A DNA stretch of 23,313 bases from positions 1-23,313 of the forward strand of contig JANNRJ010000006.1 in assembly GCA_031401235.1 (NCBI GenBank), written 5' to 3'. The DNA is from UBA3006 sp031401235 (GTDB lineage Bacteria; Actinomycetota; Acidimicrobiia; Acidimicrobiales; Ilumatobacteraceae). The first letter of the stretch is position 1, and each line of letters starts with the position of its first letter. Below the pieces are notes generated by a model. That model was not told the DNA's origin. It did not search any database and saw only the letters and a list, made by a program, of their open reading frames with translations. Shown here in pieces: positions 13,510 to 21,839 of this stretch. The position numbers and the translations under genes were made by a program.

Positions 13510-14632
13510 AAACCAAGAACTATCGTCCGGTCAGGCCGGCAAGTATTCAGAGACGGTTCTCGATGTAGGTCGTCAGGCCGGACTCGATCGAATTGGCATA
13601 GCCCCGGCTACAAAGATGGGTCGCGCTCATGGTGCATTGGTTGCTCGCAAACTTGCAGGGTTTAGTGACACGATGCAGTTCACATTTCGTAATCCCGAGC
13701 GATCAACTGATCCAACAGCGAGTATGAAAAATGCACGTTCGCTAGTTGTCGGGGCGTACTCCTATGCAACTCCGACCAGAGAATCACCTGAACTAACAAG
13801 TGCCAGGGTTGCGCGGTACGCATGGAATGACTATTACGAACAATTGCGAGATGGTCTCAACGTCGTAGCAAAATTCTTACGTGACGACGGATGGCGAGCG
13901 ATCGTCTTTGCCGATGACAATTCAATAGTTGATCGGGAATCGGCTTTTCTGGCTGGTCTCGGTTGGTTTGGTAAAAACGCCAACATCATGATTCCCGGCG
14001 CGGGTAGCTACTTCGTTCTCGGAAGTGTTATCACTGATGCGCCACTGATTGGTATTGAAAAGCCGGTCAGCGATGGCTGCGGAGAATGTCGACGATGTCT
14101 TGTGGCATGTCCGACCGGTGCCATAGTTGAACCCGGTGTAGTTGATGCAAGAAAGTGTTTAGCATGGCTTCTACAAAAGCCAGGGATCTTTGATTGGCAA
14201 TATCGCGAAGCATTAGGTGATCGCATTTATGGATGTGACGATTGCCAAGAAGCGTGCCCACCAACCATTCGTTTTGGTTCGCGCCAAGAAATTCGAAGCG
14301 ACTCTCAGCCGTGGATTTCAATACTATTTCTACTTACTAGCGATGATGATGTCCTGCTCGGTGTTGTAGGGTCCTGGTACATCGCTGATCGCAATCCTGA
14401 CTGGATTCGTCGAAATGCGCTGATTGTGCTCGGCAATATTGGAGATCCGCAAAACGAGGCAGTATGTGAAGTTCTCATCGGTTACCTGGAGCATCCTGAT
14501 CCAATGCTGCGGGCTCACGCAGTGTGGGCGGCGGCTCGATTGGATCTTGGACATTTGATCCCATTTCACGACACGGCCCCTTTAGTCGTTGATGAATTGT
14601 CGCGATTGCCCGAGCCCCGCGTGCGAATATGA
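13496..14632 (+). CDS. queG: Epoxyqueuosine reductase
   Basis: Last step of queuosine synthesis in tRNA: cobalamin- and Fe-S-dependent reduction of epoxyqueuosine. A 378-residue protein with LVVGAYSY, AFLAGLGWFGKNANIMIPGA, and two 4Fe-4S motifs, CGECRRCLVACPTGAI and YGCDDCQEACP, followed by a HEAT-repeat-like C-terminal part (RRNALIVLGNIGD, LRAHAVWAAARLD). The family's usual GWIGKH appears as GWFGKN. The start is GTG 13496 inside the end of the Cys-rich gene. No other que gene is in the window. QueG or a close homologue used for another reduction are both possible. Confidence 0.88.
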   Translation: MRLVKNQELSSGQAGKYSETVLDVGRQAGLDRIGIAPATKMGRAHGALVARKLAGFSDTMQFTFRNPERSTDPTASMKNARSLVVGAYSYATPTRESPELTSARVARYAWNDYYEQLRDGLNVVAKFLRDDGWRAIVFADDNSIVDRESAFLAGLGWFGKNANIMIPGAGSYFVLGSVITDAPLIGIEKPVSDGCGECRRCLVACPTGAIVEPGVVDARKCLAWLLQKPGIFDWQYREALGDRIYGCDDCQEACPPTIRFGSRQEIRSDSQPWISILFLLTSDDDVLLGVVGSWYIADRNPDWIRRNALIVLGNIGDPQNEAVCEVLIGYLEHPDPMLRAHAVWAAARLDLGHLIPFHDTAPLVVDELSRLPEPRVRI

Positions 14633-14639
14633 CATCGGC

Positions 14640-15761
14640 ATGAAACACCTGCTTGTCACCAATGATTTTCCTCCCAAGATTGGAGGCATTCAAAATTTGT
14701 TATGGGAATGGTGGCGACGGTTGCCGTCGAATTCGTTTGCGGTTTTGACGAGTCCACATAAAGACTCAAAGGTCTTTGACGCTGACCAAAATTTTGAAAT
14801 ACATCGAGTTGCAGAGCCAGTATTGTTGCCGCATCCGTTAATGGTGAAGCGGATCAATCAATTGGCATCCAAATTCGGAGCCGACTTCATCGTCTTGGAT
14901 CCGGCCGTACCACTTGGTCTCGTTGGTCCCTCGCTCAAGTTGCCCTATATGGTCGTTGTGCATGGCGCCGAAGTAACTGTGCCAGGCCGACTGCCAGTTT
15001 CTCGTCAGTCTCTATCGTATGTATTGCGTCGTGCCGAGCATGTCATCGCAGCCGGTAGCTACCCAGCGGCTCAAGCTCAATCTCTCGTGGCAAAGCAATT
15101 GTCAATGACGGTCATTCCACCTGGGGTTGATACTCAACGCTTTGTTCCCCTCGATAAAATGCAACGAGCCAACGCTCGCCACGCACTTGGAATTGATCAG
15201 GATTGTCAACTGGTGGTCGGGATCAGTCGACTTGTGCCGCGCAAAGGTTTTGACACGTTGATCAGAGCAGCAGCGCGACTACGAATTTCACATCCTAAAT
15301 TGAAAGTTGTAATCGGTGGATCCGGTCGAGATCGGAATCGACTCGAACGATTAGCGAGTGACCTCAATTCGCCAGTTCAGTTTCTGGGTCGAGTGGCCAA
15401 TGACATGATGCCAAAGTTGTATGGATGTGCCGATATTTACGCGATGCTGTGTCGAAGTCGCTGGGGCGGGCTCGAACAGGAGGGGTTTGGAATTGTTTTT
15501 GCCGAAGCGGCGTCGTGTGGAATTCCACAAATTGCCGGGGATTCCGGAGGTGCCGCCGAGGCCGTATTGGACGGAGTAACAGGTCGCGTCATTGCCGACC
15601 CTACCGACGGGCAAGCGGTTGCCGAAGCGATACGCAATATTTTGGCCGACGACGGAATGCGAAAGTTGATGGGTCTTGCCTCTCGTCAACGGGCACTGGA
15701 TTTGTTCGATTACGACATGTTGGCTAAACGTCTCGCCGCCGTTCTACAGGTTGCGACGTGA
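14640..15761 (+). CDS. GT4 glycosyltransferase, PimB'-like mannosyltransferase
   Basis: About 373 residues from ATG 14640, 7 nt after queG; reading back to 14589 would overlap queG. The N-terminal VTNDFPPKIGGIQNLLWEWWRRLP closely matches PimB', the GDP-mannose-dependent alpha-1,6-mannosyltransferase acting on phosphatidylinositol monomannoside. GT4 landmarks are PPGVDTQRFVP, VGISRLVPRKGFDTLIRA and the nucleotide-sugar motif EQEGFGIVFAEAASCGIPQIAG. No membrane span is evident; family members act at the inner face of the membrane. It is coupled to the next gene (GTGA overlap). The later neighbours (SRPBCC protein, ROK kinase) match the context of actinobacterial PimB' loci. Exact sugar and acceptor are inferred. 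Confidence 0.8.
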   Translation: MKHLLVTNDFPPKIGGIQNLLWEWWRRLPSNSFAVLTSPHKDSKVFDADQNFEIHRVAEPVLLPHPLMVKRINQLASKFGADFIVLDPAVPLGLVGPSLKLPYMVVVHGAEVTVPGRLPVSRQSLSYVLRRAEHVIAAGSYPAAQAQSLVAKQLSMTVIPPGVDTQRFVPLDKMQRANARHALGIDQDCQLVVGISRLVPRKGFDTLIRAAARLRISHPKLKVVIGGSGRDRNRLERLASDLNSPVQFLGRVANDMMPKLYGCADIYAMLCRSRWGGLEQEGFGIVFAEAASCGIPQIAGDSGGAAEAVLDGVTGRVIADPTDGQAVAEAIRNILADDGMRKLMGLASRQRALDLFDYDMLAKRLAAVLQVAT

Positions 15762-16243
15762 GTATTTTGGTCAGAGTGAATATATTGGGAACCGTGACGT
15801 TTATCGTCTCGGCAACCCTGGCAGCTGTTGTGTTCACCCCAGTATTTCGCACGTTAGGTGTCGTAGTTGCACTCGTGCTCTTTGCGATTGGGGTAGCAAG
15901 TTTCATTTGGGGATACTTCACCGCGGTGCAGCGAAGCCGTTACGACGATATTTCGGTCGCCTCGCTATTTTTACTTTTCGGAACGGTTTCCAGCTTCAAG
16001 GTCCGCCAATTAATGAACGGTTGCCTGATTGGACAAGGGTTGTGTGGGCTAATTACCGCTCTAGCCCGGACAACCACCGACGGTCGTTCGGGAAGCACCT
16101 TGGCTTTTGGAGTTCTCGTGCCGTTATTTGGATTAGGTCTAAACGGTCTGTGGGCCAGTCGACATGGCGAATTTTCTCCTTTGGATAACAGCAAAACCAT
16201 CACTCCGAACCCCAAGATCGGCAAAGATGGTGTCCATGGTTGA
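15758..16243 (+). CDS. Four-helix integral membrane protein, unknown function
   Basis: A 161-residue membrane protein starting at a GTG that overlaps the TGA of the glycosyltransferase. Four hydrophobic segments are visible at about residues 4-26, 32-54, 67-76 plus 87-103 (the latter containing CLIGQGLCGLITALA), and 112-131. A polar C-terminal tail (HGEFSPLDNSKTI) ends in the start region of the next gene. The order GT4, small membrane protein, SRPBCC protein is seen in other actinobacteria, where this position holds a DUF-type membrane protein. I cannot name a family. Coupling suggests a role in the same envelope pathway. Confidence 0.65.
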   Translation: MSILVRVNILGTVTFIVSATLAAVVFTPVFRTLGVVVALVLFAIGVASFIWGYFTAVQRSRYDDISVASLFLLFGTVSSFKVRQLMNGCLIGQGLCGLITALARTTTDGRSGSTLAFGVLVPLFGLGLNGLWASRHGEFSPLDNSKTITPNPKIGKDGVHG

Positions 16244-16667
16244 TTCTGGATCCGACACCACAATTATTGCGGCTACTGCTGAGCGGTGTTTTTCGATTGC
16301 AAGTGATTTTGAGAAGTATCCCGAGTGGGCCCATGACGTCAAGGAAGCAACTGTCCTCGATCGAGACGCGCAGGGCCGTTCTACCAAGGTGGAGTACCGA
16401 GCATCGGCACTCGGACGGAGTACTCATTACACCCTCGCTTATGACTACACCGATGCGCCCAAGCGATTGTCGTGGACACTTGTTGCCGGTGACATCATGC
16501 GTTCGATTCGTGGGGCTTACGTTTTTGAGACGGTTCCAGAAGGTACTCGGGTCACATACGAATTGGCAATTGAACTTGTGGTTCCATTACCTGGATTCGT
16601 GAAGCGTCGCGCTGAGGTCCGTATTTTGGACACTCTCAAGGAACTGAAGACCCGCAGCGAGTCGTGA
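16236..16667 (+). CDS. SRPBCC (START-like) lipid-binding family protein
   Basis: A 143-residue protein with the helix-grip fold pattern of the polyketide-cyclase/dehydrase and coenzyme Q-binding family: IIAATAERCFSIASDFEKYPEWAHDVKEATVL at the start, alternating strands (KVEYRASALG, RLSWTLVAGD, GAYVFETVPEGTRVTYELAIEL) and a C-terminal helix after GFVKRRAEVRIL. Such proteins bind hydrophobic ligands. I chose ATG 16236 because homologues begin shortly before the first strand; ATG 16227 and an upstream extension to 16164 overlap the membrane protein gene. It ends in a TGA that overlaps the GTG of the glucokinase gene. Ligand unknown. Confidence 0.8.
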   Translation: MVDSGSDTTIIAATAERCFSIASDFEKYPEWAHDVKEATVLDRDAQGRSTKVEYRASALGRSTHYTLAYDYTDAPKRLSWTLVAGDIMRSIRGAYVFETVPEGTRVTYELAIELVVPLPGFVKRRAEVRILDTLKELKTRSES

Positions 16668-17545
16668 CGCTCCTAGCGGGCATCGACATCGGCGGGACCA
16701 AGTGTCTTGGCGTTGTTGTAAACGAAAACGGCGTCGTCGTGAAATCTGTACGCCGACCAACTCCAATCGCTGCAGAACTCGTGGACCTGCTATTTGCGAT
16801 AACCGAGGAACTTGGACCACATGATTCACTCGGTGTAGGAGTTCCCGGATTAATTACGCCCGATGGAGTCATTCGCGCCTCGCCAAATCTAAAAGGTGCC
16901 AGTGAGTTTCCTCTTCGAGCCCAACTGGAAAGCAAAGTCGGAAAAAGAGTGTGGGTTGACAACGACGCTACGGCAGCCTGTCTTGCGGAGTGGAAGTTCG
17001 GTGCGGCTCGAGGCCACAACGATGTCTGGATGGTCACACTCGGAACGGGAATTGGTGGGGGATTGGTGTCTGGCGGGGTATTACAACATGGAGCCAATGG
17101 ATTTGCTGGTGAGATTGGACATGTCGTTGTCGATCCGAGCGGACCGTTGTGTCCATGCGGTCGGCGGGGCTGCTGGGAACGCTATGCGTCGGGAACTGGA
17201 TTGGCATATTTGGCTGATGGAGAACTTGGTGAGTCATTGATTGCTCGTGCGGTGAATGGCGAACCTGATGCGCAAGTAGTTTTAGATGAATTTGCGAAGT
17301 GGATCGCACTCGGGTTGGCGAATCTCACCAACACGACTGATCCCTCGTGCATAGTGTTGGGTGGCGGTTTGGTAACTTCCTCAGAAATATTGATGCCAGC
17401 AATTCGCCGCTGGTTTGGAGAAATGTTGTATTCCAGTTCCCACCGAAACAATCCAGAACTTCGACCGGCCGAACTCGGCGAACACGCCGGGGCAATTGGA
17501 GCTGCCTTACTTCCAAATAATCAGCATTCGCCGATGAGTAAGTAA
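16664..17545 (+). CDS. glk: ROK-family glucokinase
   Basis: ATP-dependent phosphorylation of glucose in the cytoplasm. A 293-residue protein with the ATP motif GIDIGGTKCLGVVV at the N-terminus, VDNDATAACLAEW, TLGTGIGGGLVSGG, GEIGH with the catalytic region, and the ROK zinc motif CPCGRRGCWERYASG at about residues 164-178. ADGELG and LGGGLV follow. Start GTG 16664 overlaps the upstream TGA by 4 nt. Actinobacterial genomes use this type of kinase as the main glucokinase; another ROK sugar kinase or a repressor lacking the DNA-binding domain is less likely given full catalytic motifs. Confidence 0.87.
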   Translation: MTLLAGIDIGGTKCLGVVVNENGVVVKSVRRPTPIAAELVDLLFAITEELGPHDSLGVGVPGLITPDGVIRASPNLKGASEFPLRAQLESKVGKRVWVDNDATAACLAEWKFGAARGHNDVWMVTLGTGIGGGLVSGGVLQHGANGFAGEIGHVVVDPSGPLCPCGRRGCWERYASGTGLAYLADGELGESLIARAVNGEPDAQVVLDEFAKWIALGLANLTNTTDPSCIVLGGGLVTSSEILMPAIRRWFGEMLYSSSHRNNPELRPAELGEHAGAIGAALLPNNQHSPMSK

Positions 17546-17551
17546 ACGAAC

Positions 17552-18523
17552 ATGACGCTCAACTCCTCGAACTACAGCTTGGGTTTACATGAAATCGGCG
17601 ACAACTGCTTTGCATACCTCCAGCCTGATGGCGGTTGGGGATACAGTAACGCCGGTCTCGTTGTCGGTGATGGTTCATCACTTCTTGTTGACACATTGTT
17701 CGATCTCAAACTCACCGCAGCAATGCTTGATTCGATGTCACTTGTCGTGAATGCAGCACCCATAACCACTGTCGTCAATACTCACGCCAATGGCGATCAC
17801 TGCTTTGGAAATCAACTCGTTCGTGACGCCGAAATTATTGCCTCGAATGCAACCGCTCGGGAAATGGTGGAAGTTCCTCCGTCGGTCTTGGCCGCGTTGA
17901 ACAAAGCACCAGGTGAAGTTGGTGAACTTTTCCGCGGTTTCTTTGGAGATTTTACGTTCGATGACATTGAACTAGTTCCACCGACTCGAACATTTGACGG
18001 GCGATTAGATATCAACGTTGGCGGGCGATCGATAGAGCTCATCGAAGTTGGTCCCGCACATACGTCCGGAGACACAATCGCCTATGTAGCGGATACGAAA
18101 ACTGTTTTTACAGGTGACATTCTATTTATTGGAGGAGCGCCGATTGTCTGGGCTGGGCCACTCGAGAACTGGATAGCGGCTTGTGACCTGATATCCGCAT
18201 TGGATGTTGAAACTGTGGTGCCCGGACACGGTCCACTGACCGATAAATCTGGTGTCGCCCAAGTCCGAGATTATTTATCGTATGTATTGCAACAGGCACG
18301 TACGCGGTTTGCCGCAGGAGCTGACGCCTTTGATGCCGCCCGCGATATCGCCCGCGAAATGCTCGGCAATCCAAATAGTCCGTTCATCGATCTGGCTGAG
18401 TACGGCCGGATTTCTGTCAATGTCGATACTGCCTATCGAAGTTTCGACCCGACGCATAAGAGCCCAGACGTTGTCGAACAACTTCGTCGGATGGCCAGTA
18501 TTGAGGCTCACGTAACGCGTTGA
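17552..18523 (+). CDS. Metallo-beta-lactamase-fold hydrolase
   Basis: A 323-residue protein with the MBL metal motifs in order: THANGDHCFGN at about residues 75-85, the single His in PAHTSGD at about 168-174, GDILF at about 187-191 and PGHGP at about 224-228. The first motif reads HxNxDH instead of HxHxDH, as in the group of MBL proteins seen near quinoprotein and sulfur-oxidation genes (SoxH-like). The fold is thiol-ester or lactone hydrolase-like; the substrate is unknown. The C-terminal ~90 residues are helical. It starts 6 nt after glk and could be in that transcript. Its last 16 nt overlap the convergent SURF1 gene end. Confidence 0.8.
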   Translation: MTLNSSNYSLGLHEIGDNCFAYLQPDGGWGYSNAGLVVGDGSSLLVDTLFDLKLTAAMLDSMSLVVNAAPITTVVNTHANGDHCFGNQLVRDAEIIASNATAREMVEVPPSVLAALNKAPGEVGELFRGFFGDFTFDDIELVPPTRTFDGRLDINVGGRSIELIEVGPAHTSGDTIAYVADTKTVFTGDILFIGGAPIVWAGPLENWIAACDLISALDVETVVPGHGPLTDKSGVAQVRDYLSYVLQQARTRFAAGADAFDAARDIAREMLGNPNSPFIDLAEYGRISVNVDTAYRSFDPTHKSPDVVEQLRRMASIEAHVTR

Positions 18524-19236
18524 TTTTTCTTTACCTCGCGTCGTACCGCTATCGACCAGCCAACCAAAGCGCAGACCGAAAACAAAAACCATTGCACGGC
18601 GTAACTGAGGTGGGTTCCATTGGTAAAAACAGGGTCACTGACACGCGACAGCAAGTCGCTGTCCGGTGGTTGAGAGTCAAGCAAATCGACATACATCGGA
18701 ACGGGTGGAAAGGATAGTTGCGGGGCGAGCCGGTCAATGTCGATGCGGTGGACTTCCAGTAGTTCGCCAGTGGATGGATCTGATACTGCACCGGTTCGGC
18801 GAATTGCCGATACGCGCAATCGACCCTCGATAGAGATACGACCTAGAGGAGCGTCGGGTAGGTCGATACTCAAGGGAACAAAGCCTCGATTAACGAGCAG
18901 CACTTGGCCACTATCCAGTAACAGGGGAGTTACGGCATCGTGACCAGCTTGACCATCTTGGGTCACATTCACCACCGAAATGCTTTCGCCCTGTAGGTAT
19001 GTTCCGGTCGCGATCACGCGGTACCACTCTGCATCGGCGGGGCTTGGGTAGTTGGCAAGTACATCTTCCAACGGCGCCACAGGTGCAGGAATGCGAGATT
19101 CCAATACAGCATTAAAATCTTGGCGCTGGTGTAAACGGTCAATCTGCCAGAAGGCCAAGTTGACCATTACAACGACCAACATGGCAACGACAAGGTGGAG
19201 GACAATCCAGCGAGGGGAATATAAAAACCGATACAT
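18508..19236 (-). CDS. SURF1 family cytochrome oxidase assembly protein
   Basis: Membrane protein helping insertion of haem a into cytochrome c oxidase. About 242 residues. It starts with MYRFLYSPRWIVLHL and a first transmembrane segment, which has the family's FWQ-R pattern (NLAFWQIDRLHQRQDFN). A large periplasmic part with YRVIATGTYL, VTPLL, VLLVNRGFVP follows, then a second transmembrane segment preceded by HLSYAVQWFLFS. Both SURF1 landmarks, the N-terminal WQ-R and the C-terminal LxYAxQWF, are present. ATG 19236 is preferred over TTG 19248. No cox genes are in the window. It is 44 nt after the SET gene on the same strand. Confidence 0.88.
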   Translation of the reverse strand: MYRFLYSPRWIVLHLVVAMLVVVMVNLAFWQIDRLHQRQDFNAVLESRIPAPVAPLEDVLANYPSPADAEWYRVIATGTYLQGESISVVNVTQDGQAGHDAVTPLLLDSGQVLLVNRGFVPLSIDLPDAPLGRISIEGRLRVSAIRRTGAVSDPSTGELLEVHRIDIDRLAPQLSFPPVPMYVDLLDSQPPDSDLLSRVSDPVFTNGTHLSYAVQWFLFSVCALVGWSIAVRREVKKNQRVT

Positions 19237-19280
19237 TTCGTCAGCCAACCTAATACCAATGTGGGAACTTTGTGAGTCGT

Positions 19281-20036
19281 CTACCGCTGGGTGGCTCGAT
19301 CGAGATAGTAGGCGCCACGAGTTTCATTGAGTTCGGTGGCGAGGCTATCAACCAAAGCGGAATCCCGACGGAAGAGACCTGATTCACGACCATCAAAATT
19401 GCAGTACATGGTTATTGCCGTTTCCCAGGATGCATCTAAATTTCCGATGACGATCCGGAGCGCGTCGAGAACTGCCACGATCGGCGCGTCGTCAATCTTG
19501 GCCAAGAGGCTTTCGACTTCGCGTTTGGTAAGCAGTCGGGAATGAGCCGATGAAACTATGAGTCTCTGAACATAGGGTGAAAAAAATCCGGCATATCGTT
19601 GACGAACATCACCTAGCCGCCAATCAGAACCGCTTACAAAATCTCGACAATGCGCAGTAGAACATGAGCAAGCGAATTCATCGTAGGTACTGCTGTCGCT
19701 CATTGCATAATCAAATGTGATTTCAGTCTCTTCCTTGATGTCGTGCATCGCCACAAGCTGAGTGGCATTACGCATACCACAATTTGGTGCACACGAGTGA
19801 TTAATGCAGTCGCCGGGCTCTCGCTGGACGGGGCCAACGAGGTATAGATCCAAGTCAATTTGCATTGATCGTTGTTGGCGTTCTTGGGGATACTTGGCCA
19901 ATTCACTTCGGTTGGCTGCTAAGCCACCAAAGGTTGCCACAACGGTGCCTTTGGCGATGGCTTGGCGAGCGAAACTGCCGCAACCCTTCGACTCAACGAG
20001 TCGGGTATCGGCAAGTGGAGTGAGAAAGTTGTGCAT
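19281..20036 (-). CDS. SET-domain protein with post-SET-like Cys cluster
   Basis: A 251-residue protein carrying a lysine-methyltransferase-type SET domain in residues ~5-120: GCGSFARQAIAKGTVVATFGG, GDCINHSCAPNCGMRNA (the NHSC motif that shapes the SAM pocket and knot) and EEIT-like ETEITFDYAM with the conserved Tyr. After it, FACSCSTAHCRDFVSG gives the CxCx(4)C of a post-SET zinc site. The last ~110 residues are helical and unrelated to what I know. There is a good ribosome site, GAGG, 6 nt before the ATG. Bacterial SET proteins are patchy and often from transfer; the target here is unknown. It is followed by SURF1 and is divergent from the metX riboswitch. Confidence 0.83.
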   Translation of the reverse strand: MHNFLTPLADTRLVESKGCGSFARQAIAKGTVVATFGGLAANRSELAKYPQERQQRSMQIDLDLYLVGPVQREPGDCINHSCAPNCGMRNATQLVAMHDIKEETEITFDYAMSDSSTYDEFACSCSTAHCRDFVSGSDWRLGDVRQRYAGFFSPYVQRLIVSSAHSRLLTKREVESLLAKIDDAPIVAVLDALRIVIGNLDASWETAITMYCNFDGRESGLFRRDSALVDSLATELNETRGAYYLDRATQR

Positions 20037-20063
20037 TTAATGCCTCGTAGCTAACGACAGGTC

Positions 20064-20076
20064 GCCAGTAACTGGC
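20064..20076. promoter_or_regulatory. Short palindrome between the SET gene and metX
   Basis: GCCAGT and ACTGGC are perfect complements around a single A. It lies 28 nt upstream of the SET gene start and about 75 nt upstream of the metX riboswitch. It may be an operator or chance; no regulator is assigned. The rest of 20040-20150 shows no gene and only weak promoter-like motifs. Confidence 0.25.
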
Positions 20077-20150
20077 AAACCACAGCGCCAACTCCGCCCG
20101 CCGTAGTGAAAACACGATAGCGGCGGCTACCCTTCATTCCGCAAGAGAGT

Positions 20151-20258
20151 TGCATCACGAGAGACCATGTGGTCCGGCAACCGAGGTTCGAGCCCACGGT
20201 GCCAGCCTGCCTTCGGGTGGGGATGTGGCTTCGCCTTCACGGCGGAGCAACGGGCCAA
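20151..20258 (+). promoter_or_regulatory. SAM riboswitch, SAM-IV / SAM-I-IV type
   Basis: The leader of metX has the shared SAM-clan core: TCACGAGAGACC, CGGCAACC (20175-20182) and CGGTGCCAGCC (20197-20207). P1 pairs GCATC (20152-20156) with GATGT (20222-20226). P2 is a short GACC/GGTC hairpin. P3 is closed by ACCG/CGGT. P4 is CCTGCC with GGTGGG on a TTCG tetraloop (20206-20221). An extra hairpin follows, CTTCGCC with GGCGGAG (20229-20247), and then GGGC (20252-20255), which can pair with GCCC (20192-20195) in the P3 loop. This downstream hairpin plus pseudoknot is a SAM-IV feature. SAM binding should lower metX expression, probably at translation. Class assignment is by eye. Confidence 0.8.
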
Positions 20259-20306
20259 CACTCTAGATGCATTAGTCAAATGGATCTACGAGACGCGAAA
20301 GTACAA

Positions 20307-21482
20307 ATGACCCGACAGGATTATCCAGCAACGGGAGCTTGGCTACCCGGTAACAGCGTCGGACGTCGTCGCTTTGTGCAATTTGCTGAGAATCACCCGT
20401 TTGCCCTTGACGGCGGCACCCTGCTACGAAACGTTTCACTGGCCTACGAAACCTGGGGAATTCTCAACGAGACTCGATCGAATGCCGTGTTGCTATGTCA
20501 TGCATGGACGGGCGACAGTCATGCCGCTGGTCCGGCCGAAATTGGGCACCCAACTCCAGGCTGGTGGGAAGCTGCGATCGGTCCTGGATTGGCGATCGAT
20601 ACCAATAAATGGTTTGTTGTTTGCAGCAACACAATCGGCGGGTGCCAGGGTTCAACTGGTCCGGTGTCGCCCCATCCGGACGATGGCAAACCTTACGCCT
20701 CGAGATTTCCAGTGATCACAATTCGAGATATGGTTCGTGCCCAGGCTCACCTTGCCGATGCACTTGGGATTGAATGTTGGCACTCAGTCATTGGCGGCTC
20801 AATGGGCGGGATGCAAGTTCTCGAATGGGGAATCACCTATCCCGATCGCGTGCACACGCTCGTTCCAATTGCAACTTGTGCTCAATCCACTGCCCAACAG
20901 ATTGCATGGGATGCCATCGGGCGGCGAGCCATATCGCTTGACCCCAAATGGAACAACGGTGAGTATTACGATGCCGCTCCAGGTGAGGGTCCATGGCAAG
21001 GTTTAGCGATCGCCCGGATGGTGTCACAAGTGACCTTCCGCAGTGACAATGTATTTACCGATCGATTCGGCCGTGATCTCGCCGATAGAGACGGCGCTAA
21101 AAACGGTCTTGGCCTGTGGGATCGTTTTGAAGTTGAGAGCTATCTAGATCATCATGGTGATCGACTCAACCGACGATTTGATGCCAATAGTTATTTGATC
21201 ATTGGAAAGGCGATGGATTTGCATGACGTCGCTAGGGGACGCGGAAGTCTTGAGCGGGCGATGGGCAGAATAACCGCCAACACCTTGGTAATCGGAGTCT
21301 CCAGCGACATCCTGTATCCGACATATCAACAAAAACAGATCCAATCGCTCATCGCTGGAAACGGCGTGGCCTGTTCATATGTCGAAATTGATTCGCCGCA
21401 TGGACACGACTCGTTTCTCATCAATATTGAGCAGGTTGGTCCTCCGATTAGCCGCTTTCTGAATACCAACTTTGGCGGGTAG
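20307..21482 (+). CDS. metX: Homoserine O-acetyltransferase
   Basis: Acylates homoserine to enter methionine synthesis. About 391 residues from ATG 20307; ATG 20280 is nine codons earlier, and any start before 20260 would run through the riboswitch. The alpha/beta-hydrolase features are LAYETWG, the oxyanion-region HAWTGDSH, the nucleophile elbow GGSMGGMQVLEW, the acid Asp in SSDILYP and the catalytic His in SPHGHDSFL. VCSNTIGGCQGSTGP is typical of MetX. Whether acetyl- or succinyl-CoA is used cannot be told here. The SAM riboswitch links it to methionine supply. Confidence 0.93.
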   Translation: MTRQDYPATGAWLPGNSVGRRRFVQFAENHPFALDGGTLLRNVSLAYETWGILNETRSNAVLLCHAWTGDSHAAGPAEIGHPTPGWWEAAIGPGLAIDTNKWFVVCSNTIGGCQGSTGPVSPHPDDGKPYASRFPVITIRDMVRAQAHLADALGIECWHSVIGGSMGGMQVLEWGITYPDRVHTLVPIATCAQSTAQQIAWDAIGRRAISLDPKWNNGEYYDAAPGEGPWQGLAIARMVSQVTFRSDNVFTDRFGRDLADRDGAKNGLGLWDRFEVESYLDHHGDRLNRRFDANSYLIIGKAMDLHDVARGRGSLERAMGRITANTLVIGVSSDILYPTYQQKQIQSLIAGNGVACSYVEIDSPHGHDSFLINIEQVGPPISRFLNTNFGG

Positions 21483-21494
21483 TTTGGACCGCAA

Positions 21495-21830
21495 ATGCTG
21501 ACGCCACTTGCTGTCATTTCAATCATCCAATCGGTTGCCCTTGTGGCTATGTCTCTCATTGCCATAGGTCTCGGACTCTCGGTGCTTACGTGGTGGTTTT
21601 GGACAACGGCACGACCTGAGCCAATTTCTCTTGCACCTCTGGAGATAATGAGCGACCGGCGATATTTTCAGGCCAGCGACGATGAGCAAAGTGAATTGAT
21701 CAAATCTGCGCGCGATCTAGTTGTCGCGGCAAAATCTTCACGCAAATCACGTCGACCTGTCCAGCGCACCGAGCAACACTCCCGACCAGAGTCGAGCAAA
21801 AGCAAACCAGTTGATCCATTGCTGAAGTAG
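21495..21830 (+). CDS. Single-pass membrane protein of unknown function
   Basis: A 111-residue protein, 12 nt after metX. Residues 6-40 form one long or two short hydrophobic helices ending in WWFWTTARPEP. The rest is a soluble tail: LEIMSDRRYFQASDDEQSELIKSARDLVVAAK, then a basic low-complexity end (KSSRKSRRPVQR, SSKSKPVDPLLK). No domain recognised. Short spacing on both sides suggests it is real and cotranscribed with metX. Confidence 0.55.
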   Translation: MLTPLAVISIIQSVALVAMSLIAIGLGLSVLTWWFWTTARPEPISLAPLEIMSDRRYFQASDDEQSELIKSARDLVVAAKSSRKSRRPVQRTEQHSRPESSKSKPVDPLLK

Positions 21831-21839
21831 TTTGGTGAT

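Noticed and set aside
14589..14639. Earlier start of the glycosyltransferase
   Set aside because: It would overlap queG, and the conserved N-terminal VTNDFPP motif directly follows the later ATG.
20169..20306. Upstream extension of metX to GTG 20169
   Set aside because: This stretch is the riboswitch; the extra residues do not resemble MetX and a start at 20307 or 20280 fits the family.
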